DNA of 8,422 nt from assembly GCA_946184595.1 (NCBI GenBank), contig CAMHFM010000028.1, positions 1-8,422 of the forward strand, in the 5' to 3' direction. The notes under the pieces are model-generated. The model was not told where the DNA came from, ran no database searches, and saw only the letters and a list, made by a program, of their open reading frames with translations. This document shows positions 1 through 6,571 of this stretch, one piece after another; the stretch's first letter is position 1, and each line of letters starts with the position of its first letter. A program made the translations under genes and the position numbers. This DNA is from an uncultured Azospirillum sp. (GTDB lineage Bacteria > Pseudomonadota > Alphaproteobacteria > RF32 > CAG-239).

Positions 1-1
1 A

Positions 2-184
2 GCGATTAATTCAAAAGATATTAACAGGAAAAAAGCGCAAGAATTAAAATATAAGCGCTATAAAAAATTAAAGCAGTTAAATCAGGCATTTCCTGATAAA
101 AAAGTAGAAGACAATGATAGTGACAGTATTTTCTACGAATTTATATATCAGTATTTTTTATCTCATCCGGATGATGAAGAATAG
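2..184 (+). CDS. C-terminal 60 codons of an unrecognised protein (5' end outside the window)
   Basis: An open frame enters from the left edge and ends at TAG 182-184, giving 60 visible residues with no stop. The first half is strongly basic and helix-prone (KKAQELKYKRYKKLKQ), and the tail turns acidic and aromatic, ending SHPDDEE. I do not recognise a family. There is no cysteine and no visible membrane segment in this fragment, so it does not look like the secreted proteins downstream. It lies on the same strand as the cysteine-rich operon, but a hairpin and a strong promoter separate the two, so it is probably not co-transcribed. The frame is supported only by openness and by the plausible amphipathic composition, so it could be a chance ORF, though 60 codons open to a clean intergenic gap argues for a real gene end. 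Confidence 0.55.
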   Translation, partial: AINSKDINRKKAQELKYKRYKKLKQLNQAFPDKKVEDNDSDSIFYEFIYQYFLSHPDDEE

Positions 185-243
185 TTTGAATAAACAATAA
201 ATTTCCGGAAAAAAACAGCATTTTTTCAGCTAAAATAAACAGA

Positions 244-274
244 AAGGGGAATGGAATCCAAAACCATTCCCCTT
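244..274. terminator. Strong 11-bp hairpin between the upstream gene and the cysteine-rich operon
   Basis: AAGGGGAATGG (244-254) pairs perfectly with CCATTCCCCTT (264-274) around a 9-nt loop. On the plus strand it is followed by TTAAAAATG and has no T-tract. Read on the minus strand it is followed by TTTCTGTTTATTTT, a broken T-tract. It may insulate the operon promoter from upstream readthrough or stop antisense transcripts coming from the right. It could also be a DNA-level element, since the -35 box begins only 10 bp further on. The structure is certain; the terminator role is inferred. Confidence 0.55.
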
Positions 275-283
275 AAAAATGTA

Positions 284-312
284 TTGGCAAAAATATTTTT
301 TTGTATTATAAT
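284..312 (+). promoter_or_regulatory. Sigma70-type promoter of the cysteine-rich secreted-protein operon
   Basis: TTGGCA (284-289) and a perfect TATAAT (307-312) are separated by 17 bp, so only one -35 base departs from the TTGACA consensus. Transcription should begin near 318-320, leaving a short leader of about 32 nt before the ATG at 351. No other promoter of this quality is visible upstream of the operon. This close a match suggests strong basal transcription unless it is repressed. Confidence 0.8.
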
Positions 313-348
313 GCACCTTGTAGGTTTGATTTAGTTCTATGAGGTGCA
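312..348. repeat. 7-bp inverted repeat TGCACCT / AGGTGCA flanking the predicted transcription start
   Basis: TGCACCT (312-318) is the exact reverse complement of AGGTGCA (342-348). The arms are 30 bp apart centre to centre, about three helical turns. The left arm overlaps the last base of the -10 box and runs up to the predicted start; the right arm overlaps the GAGGTG ribosome binding site. This geometry fits a pair of operator half-sites. An RNA hairpin hiding the ribosome binding site is possible only if transcription starts at or before about 312. A 7-bp match can arise by chance. Confidence 0.4.
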
Positions 349-350
349 CA

Positions 351-3308
351 ATGAAGGCATTTAGTTTTTTGTGTGTGTTGAGTTATGTGTTAATATCAAC
401 ACAATCAGCGCAGGCATATTCGAGTTCTCATTTTTTATCCTCAGAGGACAGCTCGAGCCAAATGACAGTTAGGTCAAAGCCTGCATATCCGCAATTTGCG
501 TCAGTCAGTTTCTTAAAATCAGATGCTACGGTAGAATTTACGGGCACATTGGATGTTAAAAGCCAATGTGCTGCTTTAGGCTATATAATACCTGTTGAGA
601 CATGTACGAAGAAAAAGGGAAAATATAACGGAAAAGAAGGATATTACTATTCACCGAGTAAACTATGCAGTGAGGAAGACTCTATAGCCGCTGCAAATAA
701 AAAAGAGGCTGCAAAATATACAACCCAATGTTGTGATATGAGATTATATACTGCCGATGAAAATGACGAATGTCCGATCAATTCGGCAAAATTATCCAAT
801 GACTTTTGTTATTGGGGCGGGAAGAAAAAGTATCGTTGTGCCTGTGACCGTGGTCGTTATCAATACAGTACAATTGCAGGTGAAACGTGTGGTTTAGATG
901 ACAATAATCAACCTTGGGGACGCTTTAATGCGAACTTAGCATGTATGGCTTATGAGCCGAGAACTCAAAACACAGAATTTTATTTTATCAGCTGTTGTCC
1001 TAAAGAATATAAAATATGTAAAGACAGCAACCATGAAGTCGGACGAGGCAATGAATGCCGTGCACTTCTTGACGATCCGCGAAAAAATCGGTCATGGGTA
1101 TCTAAATATGAGCAATGTCCATGTGCCTCACACTATGATAAAGAATGTGACTCAGATAAAATTATTAACAGAAGTTTTGTATGTCAAAATGAAGATACTA
1201 AAAAGTTTTGGACATTTGAATCCAACTGTGAAAGCTCTTGTTCAAAGACGATAGAAACCAACATTGACAGTTATTTATACAAGAGTTCATGGCACTGTTT
1301 ATATCGTAAAGACGGCGCAATCGTCAGAGATGATGAGGATTTATTTAATCCGGATGATGAAAACGCTAAAGAAGGCTATTGCGGTATGTTCGATCGAATA
1401 AATGCGCATGGTGATTACGATGAATGTGTGGCTCAAGGGTTCACTAAGAGTCCGGCGGACTGTTATAACCAAGAGGTTATGTTGATTTGTCCGAATGATG
1501 CTACCAAGGTTTGGTGCTTAGACGGTAAATATTGTACAGGGTATGATGTCGGTGGTACCATAAGAGCAAAATTGAATGAAAATGATTCCAGCAACAAAAA
1601 AATATCGGTATGCGAACCGAATGCAAAAGTTGTCGGTTTCAGCCGAGAAGAAGAAGGTAAAAACGCCGCAAAAGTTGACTTCTGTGTTGAACACAACGAT
1701 GAAATCGGCGACAGATGTCGTTATAAATATGATGCTCCGGCCAATGCGGCTTTTGGCTCTGAGGAAGCCAAAGATTGTAACAAGTGCTGGGCTGATGGCG
1801 TCTATAACAAAAATGCAGCCGGCTGTCTGTTTACAGAAACCGGAGAAGTCGCCAGAAGCGGTAAGGACAGTAAGTGTTGTAATGATGGTTATTATATGCT
1901 GAACGGTGTATGTACCCGAAGAGTATGTGACCGTACCGAGTATCCGTATGAAATCCGTCCGCCGTATGATGCCGGTGACGTTGAGGAATGTCGTGAAGGT
2001 GACCCGACAACAGCATTAGGATATAAAGCATTCTTCGGTTATACAAATTGTAAGACAGATGCCTCAAAAGGTGAAATGTGGATAAATGATCCGGCTAATA
2101 ACCGTCGTTGTATTTGCGCCCGTCATGGGGAAGGCGGTCGTACATATGCTCTGCCGTTTACGGTTGAACAATATTACATGACCAATGGTGATAGTACTAA
2201 CTTAGGGTTCAACGCCGGCTACTACGGCATGTCAATCAGCTGTACGGATGCCGATGGTAGTTATTATGGCTACACCACATGTTACCTCGGTCGAACCATG
2301 GGAACGGGTGCTAACTACGGAACATGTCGTATGGCCGATGTATACTCTTATTGTAACAGAACGACCTGCGCTTATGAAGGTGCTGACTGGATCAAAGGGT
2401 GGTTGCACTGGAACGGTTTGGATGAAGATGTTGCAACCATGAAATCTGAACCGCGTTCAATGGAAGAATCCTTCTGTGTCAATAAATACACCCATTGTGA
2501 AAGTAAAGATGGTACAAAATTAGGTGATGATACTGTCTGCGGTATGGTGCCGGCAGGGTGCAACCTTGGTATTGAAGCTGAGTGCAACAGATGTTATCAC
2601 GTATACAGCGTTTATAAAGGTGATGATGGTCTCTATCATAAGAATGATGCCGCTCATCGCGGAGGCATGACGATCGTCACAAACTCTTGCCGAAACACAA
2701 ACAGATATTCGGGTGTTGAAACTTGTCCGACAGGCTTCAAGAAGTGCGGTGGCGGTTATGGATGTTGCTATAAGTATTGTTATGATAACAATCCTGCCGC
2801 TTGTGTTTCCGGTGATATTTTAGCAACGTGTCCGTCCGGTAATTGTGTCCGTGGTAATACGTTAGCTCCGGGGTCCGTCGGCGTGGCACACGTTTATTAC
2901 AATGCCGGAGGTCATATGCACTTATTAAATAAAAACAAAGGTGTCGGTTCTAAAACGTGGGATGAGGCTCAAGAGTATGTTAAGACTTATGCGCCGGATG
3001 GATTAACCGAACACCCGATTGTCGGTGTCGGACATTGGAAGTTACCTGTTTATTCCGGTGATGTCCGTCCAAGTCCGACTTATCAGGGATATTATACATC
3101 ACAACAAATTTATATGGCATATTACGGACCGGCTGCAGGTGAAGGTTGGGGCTCTCAAGGTCATAGCTGGACTTCAAGAGAAGGAGAAGCGCCGGAAGAT
3201 GGTGGCACTCCGGTAACCGGTATCAGAGTAAATATGGGTGACTCCGATACGGAAGAATCGAAGTCAATCAAAAGAGGTCTAATTATGATCAATGACTATA
3301 CTTATTAA
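351..3308 (+). CDS. Large secreted cysteine-rich protein with DUF1566-like C-terminal domain
   Basis: This is a 985-residue Sec-exported protein of unknown function. I chose ATG 351 over the in-frame ATG 339 because GAGGTG (341-346) then serves as ribosome binding site, 4 nt upstream, and the protein starts with a clean signal peptide (MKAFSFLCVLSYVL, cleavage after AQA near residue 22). A Ser-rich linker follows. From residue 73 to 832 there are about 62 cysteines. They begin with a C-x2-LGY-x2-P-x-E-x-C-T module (73-87), continue with two CC-led repeats of about 80 residues each, and include a YPY module (526-587). No CxxCH haem motif is present. The last ~150 residues lack cysteine and resemble a DUF1566/FISUMP-type C-type-lectin-like fold (TWDEAQEY at 869-876, WKLP at 896, SWTS at 939-942). 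It is the first gene of an operon with a smaller paralogue. I infer an extracellular, disulfide-stabilised adhesive or structural protein; export and paralogy are much surer than role. Confidence 0.85.
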   Translation: MKAFSFLCVLSYVLISTQSAQAYSSSHFLSSEDSSSQMTVRSKPAYPQFASVSFLKSDATVEFTGTLDVKSQCAALGYIIPVETCTKKKGKYNGKEGYYYSPSKLCSEEDSIAAANKKEAAKYTTQCCDMRLYTADENDECPINSAKLSNDFCYWGGKKKYRCACDRGRYQYSTIAGETCGLDDNNQPWGRFNANLACMAYEPRTQNTEFYFISCCPKEYKICKDSNHEVGRGNECRALLDDPRKNRSWVSKYEQCPCASHYDKECDSDKIINRSFVCQNEDTKKFWTFESNCESSCSKTIETNIDSYLYKSSWHCLYRKDGAIVRDDEDLFNPDDENAKEGYCGMFDRINAHGDYDECVAQGFTKSPADCYNQEVMLICPNDATKVWCLDGKYCTGYDVGGTIRAKLNENDSSNKKISVCEPNAKVVGFSREEEGKNAAKVDFCVEHNDEIGDRCRYKYDAPANAAFGSEEAKDCNKCWADGVYNKNAAGCLFTETGEVARSGKDSKCCNDGYYMLNGVCTRRVCDRTEYPYEIRPPYDAGDVEECREGDPTTALGYKAFFGYTNCKTDASKGEMWINDPANNRRCICARHGEGGRTYALPFTVEQYYMTNGDSTNLGFNAGYYGMSISCTDADGSYYGYTTCYLGRTMGTGANYGTCRMADVYSYCNRTTCAYEGADWIKGWLHWNGLDEDVATMKSEPRSMEESFCVNKYTHCESKDGTKLGDDTVCGMVPAGCNLGIEAECNRCYHVYSVYKGDDGLYHKNDAAHRGGMTIVTNSCRNTNRYSGVETCPTGFKKCGGGYGCCYKYCYDNNPAACVSGDILATCPSGNCVRGNTLAPGSVGVAHVYYNAGGHMHLLNKNKGVGSKTWDEAQEYVKTYAPDGLTEHPIVGVGHWKLPVYSGDVRPSPTYQGYYTSQQIYMAYYGPAAGEGWGSQGHSWTSREGEAPEDGGTPVTGIRVNMGDSDTEESKSIKRGLIMINDYTY

Positions 3309-3313
3309 GGAGA
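3306..3313 (+). promoter_or_regulatory. Ribosome binding site overlapping the upstream stop codon
   Basis: TAAGGAGA contains the stop codon TAA (3306-3308) of the large cysteine-rich gene and the AAGGAG (3307-3312) that serves the next gene, 7 nt before ATG 3320. The overlap makes translational coupling likely and shows that the two genes share one transcript. Confidence 0.8.
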
Positions 3314-3319
3314 TAAGAG

Positions 3320-4864
3320 ATGAAGAATAATATTAAATTTGTCAGTATGGTTTCACTTTTATCTCTGGTAACAGGTGTTGCCGGTGCAGCTGTTGTCACC
3401 AAAACCGACTGTGAAAAATTAGGCTACACCACACCGCTCGAGAAATGTACACAGGATAAAGGAACAGCCCTGTTTTGTCCGTTTTTTGATGCAAAAGATA
3501 AACCTTTGGTTTTATGTTATTCAAAATCATGCCGCGGTTATCCGTTAAAGGAAGAAGAGTTTAGCCAAAAAGCATCTGACGGCAATATGATGACATATCA
3601 TATTAAAGGCTTTCCTGATAACGGATCTTTTGTGGCCAAGCAGACAGATAGTCAGGGAATTTTAGGATGCTTTGCCGGTTATGAAAATGATAGCGACGGA
3701 AAACTTAAAGAGATTTGGTATTATAAAATTAAAGAGTGTAAAGATAACAGTTTGTTCCAAAACAATATCTGTGATGTCGGTTGCTTAGCAGAGCGTTATC
3801 CTTATGACAGTCACCAAGGTAATATTGCCGGCGATATGCGTCGTTGTGATGACAGCATCGGTGAGCATTACGGTTATGAAACCTGTAACGATGGTTGGGA
3901 AGGCGGTTGGGTTAAAAATAAAACCGGAAAATGCGAACTTGCAACATGTAGTGTGCAAAACTACCCGTATATGAAAGACCCGAACACGGGTGGATTTAAT
4001 CGCGGTACTACCAAACACTGTTTGGTTGGTGGTAACCCGTATTATAAATACTCATCGACGGATGTCATGGGCGAACCATCACCTGAAGCCTGTGGTGTAG
4101 GCGATTATAGTAAATATACTTTGGTGGGGCAGGATGGACCGCTCTGCCAAAACACGTGTATTTTCAGCGGTTGTATTAAAACAAAGATCAATAAGACTCT
4201 GAGTGGTATTAATTTCAGCTACAATGAATGGACCTGTACATTAGATAACAAGAGTGATTGTCGTATCGGTGATAAGGCAGCGCTTAAGAGTGGATCCGTT
4301 AATATCGAGATTGGTACCGTTGTACACTTACCGACAGATGGTAATGATTATGTCAGAGTATTTTCAACAGATAAACTGGTGGATTATGGTGCCGACGGAC
4401 CGTTTGCGGAAGATGCTGTTCCTCTGCCACAAACCGACTGTAATGCCAATACAGCAATCGGTAAATATAATACCAACTTCTTGGTAGCTTATGAAACAGA
4501 GAAGAATAAGACCGCCGAACCGGGGTATGAGTATTCCTTCCCGATATCTCATAAGTTGTTAGATTATGCTCCGAGTGATTGCTCAGCCGGTAGTGTTTGC
4601 GGTAGAGGGGAATGGGCTTCCGTCACCTGTATCGAGGGTAAATGGATGTATAGCGACAGAGCTATTCTGTATAACGCAACCAAGGACAAAATAAGTACCA
4701 CTTTATGGTCAAGTAATATCATGACGGAATCAAACCGTGGCGGACGTTATAACTACGCCATGAATATGAGTGGTAGTGGTGTTTATGGTTTGTATAACCA
4801 CAACGGTCGTTGGACGCAACAAACGTATTATCCGATGTTGACGTTCAAACTGTCTAATCCGTAA
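3320..4864 (+). CDS. Secreted cysteine-rich protein, smaller paralogue of the upstream gene product
   Basis: This 514-residue protein has a Sec signal peptide (MKNNIKFVSMVSLLSLVTGV, cleavage near residue 23-24 after VAGA/GAA) and 24 cysteines, an even number that suits full disulfide pairing. Right after the signal comes C31-x2-LGY-x2-P-x-E-x-C-T, then CPF and further cysteines, matching the N-terminal module of the upstream protein. Residues 155-205 and about 210-256 are two copies of a YPY module: C-x4-YPY, a Gly-containing linker, RC or HC, a YxY segment and a closing C. The C-terminal ~75 residues (GKW at 440-442, LWSSN at 462-466, ending YYPMLTFKL) recall the end of DUF1566/FISUMP-like domains, though the W-x-LP signature is not preserved. 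It starts 11 nt after the upstream stop and is followed by a strong terminator, so it is the last gene of the operon. It is probably an extracytoplasmic partner of the upstream protein; function unknown. Confidence 0.85.
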   Translation: MKNNIKFVSMVSLLSLVTGVAGAAVVTKTDCEKLGYTTPLEKCTQDKGTALFCPFFDAKDKPLVLCYSKSCRGYPLKEEEFSQKASDGNMMTYHIKGFPDNGSFVAKQTDSQGILGCFAGYENDSDGKLKEIWYYKIKECKDNSLFQNNICDVGCLAERYPYDSHQGNIAGDMRRCDDSIGEHYGYETCNDGWEGGWVKNKTGKCELATCSVQNYPYMKDPNTGGFNRGTTKHCLVGGNPYYKYSSTDVMGEPSPEACGVGDYSKYTLVGQDGPLCQNTCIFSGCIKTKINKTLSGINFSYNEWTCTLDNKSDCRIGDKAALKSGSVNIEIGTVVHLPTDGNDYVRVFSTDKLVDYGADGPFAEDAVPLPQTDCNANTAIGKYNTNFLVAYETEKNKTAEPGYEYSFPISHKLLDYAPSDCSAGSVCGRGEWASVTCIEGKWMYSDRAILYNATKDKISTTLWSSNIMTESNRGGRYNYAMNMSGSGVYGLYNHNGRWTQQTYYPMLTFKLSNP

Positions 4865-4874
4865 AAACGACCAT

Positions 4875-4909
4875 AAAAAAAACACCCCTTGAAAAAGGGG
4901 TGTTTTTTT
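4875..4909. terminator. Bidirectional terminator between the cysteine-rich operon and proS
   Basis: AACACCCCTT (4881-4890) pairs with AAGGGGTGTT (4895-4904) around a GAAA loop. It is flanked by eight A residues on the left and seven T residues on the right (4903-4909), so it has a T-tract when read from either strand. It lies 10 nt past the stop of the plus-strand operon and 13 nt past the stop of minus-strand proS, which fits shared use by the convergent genes. Confidence 0.9.
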
Positions 4910-4922
4910 ATTCAATTCTTTA

Positions 4923-6440
4923 TTAATAAGAACGGGCGTAAATCACATCCATTGTTGCCGGTTTTCCCGTCAACAAGCAAACACCTTGTGTGTTTGACTG
5001 CTCAAACGGAATACAACGAATAGTGATCTTGAGTTCTTTCAAAATAGCTTCAGAGGCAGGATCAGCACACCATTTGCCTTTAACAAAAGCAACTTTACCT
5101 TGCTTACCGTCCTCAATCCAAATATTAGACTCACTAAAGTATTTTCTAAAATCTTCAGGCGTTGTAATATCGGTACGAATGTTATTAAACAAACGTTGTT
5201 GCGCTTTAACAAACATTGCTTTTTGAATGTTTTCTAAACGCTGTGCAATACCTGAAACAAAATCATTGAAAGAAACAATCTCTTTTCCTTCCGGTGTACC
5301 GAGTTTAAGGCGCTCTTTAACCATAATGTTTTGAGCCTCAACATCACGCATACCGATTTCACAAATAATCGGAGCTCCTTTGCGTGTCCATTCCCAAAAA
5401 CGATCAGCAGGTGCTTTATCTCTTTTATCAATTTTAATGCGGATTTTTTCTCCAAACGGGAATTGCTTCTTCAGTTCCGTCTGAATTTTTGTAACGTATG
5501 CTAAAATCGTTTCCGCATCTTCAGGCTTTTTGATAAGCGGAACAATCACAACCTGATAAGGAGCAATTCTCGGAGGAACAACCATACCTTCATCATCAGC
5601 GTGTGTCATAATTACACCACCGATTAAACGTGTCGAAACACCCCATGAAGTTGTATAAGCATATTCTTGTTGGTTTTGGGTGTTAACAAAAGAAATATTT
5701 GCCGAACGGGCAAAATTTTGCCCCAAGAAATGTGATGTTCCGGCTTGCAAAGCTTTACCGTCTTGCATCATGGCTTCAACGCAATAAGTATTAACTGCAC
5801 CAGGGAATTTCTCGTGCTCAGGTTTGCGTCCTTTTAAGACCGGCATAGCTAATGTGTTTTCACAAAGATCTTGATAAGCCTCAAGCATGGTAATCGTCTC
5901 TTTTTCAGCTTCTTGAGCCGTTGCATGAGCCGTATGACCTTCTTGCCACAAAAATTCACGCGTGCGTAAAAACAGGCGAGGGCGCATCTCCCAACGTACA
6001 ACATTCGCCCACTGATTAATCAGTACCGGTAAATCGCGATAAGATTTAATCCATTTAGAAAAAGAGTCGGCAATAATCGTCTCAGAAGTCGGACGAACAA
6101 TCAAAGGTTCATCTAACTCAGAATCAGGAACAAGTTTTCCGTCCTTCGCACTCAAACGAGAGTGAGTGACAACTGCCATCTCTTTTGCAAAACCTTCAAC
6201 GTGATCAGCTTCCTTTTGGAAGAAAGAAAGCGGGATAAACATCGGGAAATAGCAATTTTCATGTTCTGTTTCTCTAATCTTTTCATCAAATACGTCACGG
6301 ATACGCTCCCACATTCCATATCCCCAAGGTTTAATAACCATACATCCAGGAGAAGAAGAATTCTCAGCCATATCTGCTTCACTGACAACGTTTTGATACC
6401 ATTCAGGATAATTTCCTGCTCTTGTATTTCTTAATCCCAT
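4923..6440 (-). CDS. proS: Prolyl-tRNA synthetase, archaeal/eukaryal-like type
   Basis: This enzyme charges tRNA-Pro with proline in the cytoplasm using ATP. The 505 residues show the class II core: KPWGYGMWERIRD (37-49) in the motif 1 region, RPTSET (116-121), motif 2 LRTREFLWQEGHTAH (158-172) and motif 3 GVSTRLIGGVIMTHADD (267-283) followed by VVPPRIAP. The anticodon-binding domain covers roughly 290-400, and an extra C-terminal domain ends in ARSY. Length, the KPWGYGMWE element and the C-terminal domain identify the type usual in archaea and eukaryotes and found in part of the bacteria, rather than the bacterial form with an editing insertion. The C-terminal zinc site looks degraded: Cys458 and Cys488 remain, but the partners expected a few residues after each are replaced (Thr491 at the last). 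ATG 6440 is preceded by AAAGGA (6449-6454) at 8 nt spacing. It appears monocistronic with its own promoter. Confidence 0.97.
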   Translation of the reverse strand: MGLRNTRAGNYPEWYQNVVSEADMAENSSSPGCMVIKPWGYGMWERIRDVFDEKIRETEHENCYFPMFIPLSFFQKEADHVEGFAKEMAVVTHSRLSAKDGKLVPDSELDEPLIVRPTSETIIADSFSKWIKSYRDLPVLINQWANVVRWEMRPRLFLRTREFLWQEGHTAHATAQEAEKETITMLEAYQDLCENTLAMPVLKGRKPEHEKFPGAVNTYCVEAMMQDGKALQAGTSHFLGQNFARSANISFVNTQNQQEYAYTTSWGVSTRLIGGVIMTHADDEGMVVPPRIAPYQVVIVPLIKKPEDAETILAYVTKIQTELKKQFPFGEKIRIKIDKRDKAPADRFWEWTRKGAPIICEIGMRDVEAQNIMVKERLKLGTPEGKEIVSFNDFVSGIAQRLENIQKAMFVKAQQRLFNNIRTDITTPEDFRKYFSESNIWIEDGKQGKVAFVKGKWCADPASEAILKELKITIRCIPFEQSNTQGVCLLTGKPATMDVIYARSY

Positions 6441-6476
6441 AAGTTTATTCCTTTTTTTAATATCACATAATTAAAT

Positions 6477-6500
6477 GTCCGTCTCCCCATTGAGACAGAC
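6477..6500 (-). promoter_or_regulatory. Hairpin at the 5' end of the proS leader
   Basis: On the minus strand GTCTGTCTC pairs with GAGACGGAC around the loop AATGGG, with one U-G wobble. The wobble becomes a C-A mismatch on the plus strand, so the structure favours the proS transcript. It starts about 3 nt after the predicted transcription start and ends 36 nt before the ATG. It lacks a T-tract, so it is not a terminator. It may protect the 5' end of the mRNA or be a small regulatory element. I see no T-box features. Confidence 0.5.
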
Positions 6501-6509
6501 AGCGCGACT

Positions 6510-6537
6510 AGTATAAAACGATATTTATAAATGTAAA
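6510..6537 (-). promoter_or_regulatory. Sigma70-type promoter of proS
   Basis: Read on the minus strand, TTTACA (6532-6537) and TATACT (6510-6515) are separated by 16 bp. Transcription should start near 6503, giving a leader of about 63 nt. The promoter follows directly after the terminator of the membrane-protein gene, so proS is transcribed independently of it. Confidence 0.75.
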
Positions 6538-6538
6538 T

Positions 6539-6568
6539 AAAAAAAGCTGCCGAAAAATCGACAGCTTT
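6539..6568 (-). terminator. Terminator of the small membrane-protein gene
   Basis: The minus-strand transcript forms AAAGCTGTCGA / TCGGCAGCTTT around a TTTT loop and continues into seven T residues. The single imperfect pair is a U-G wobble on this strand but a C-A mismatch on the other, which shows the direction of selection. The hairpin begins 3 nt after the TAA stop of the 126-codon gene. Confidence 0.88.
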
Positions 6569-6571
6569 CTT

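Noticed and set aside
312..348. RNA hairpin sequestering the ribosome binding site (thermometer-like)
   Set aside because: The left arm lies upstream of the start site predicted from the TATAAT box, so most transcripts would lack it. Kept only as a possible DNA operator.
339..350. In-frame ATG at 339 as start of the large cysteine-rich gene
   Set aside because: It adds MRCT ahead of the signal peptide and places its own start inside the best ribosome binding site. ATG 351 has GAGGTG 4 nt upstream and gives a cleaner signal sequence.
952..2587. Open frames in other registers inside the cysteine-rich genes, on both strands
   Set aside because: They lack ribosome binding sites, have no recognisable protein character and lie entirely within genes that have signal peptides and repeated modules.
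351..4864. Multihaem cytochrome or zinc-finger interpretation of the many cysteines
   Set aside because: No CxxCH haem motif is present, and both proteins carry export signals, so disulfides are a better explanation than metal or haem binding.
6162..6434. 90-codon plus-strand frame opposite the start of proS
   Set aside because: It lies fully antisense to the conserved N-terminal part of ProRS, with no supporting promoter or ribosome binding site.
6441..6503. T-box or amino-acid-sensing leader ahead of proS
   Set aside because: The leader is only about 63 nt and shows one simple hairpin, with no T-box sequence, no antiterminator pair and no terminator.
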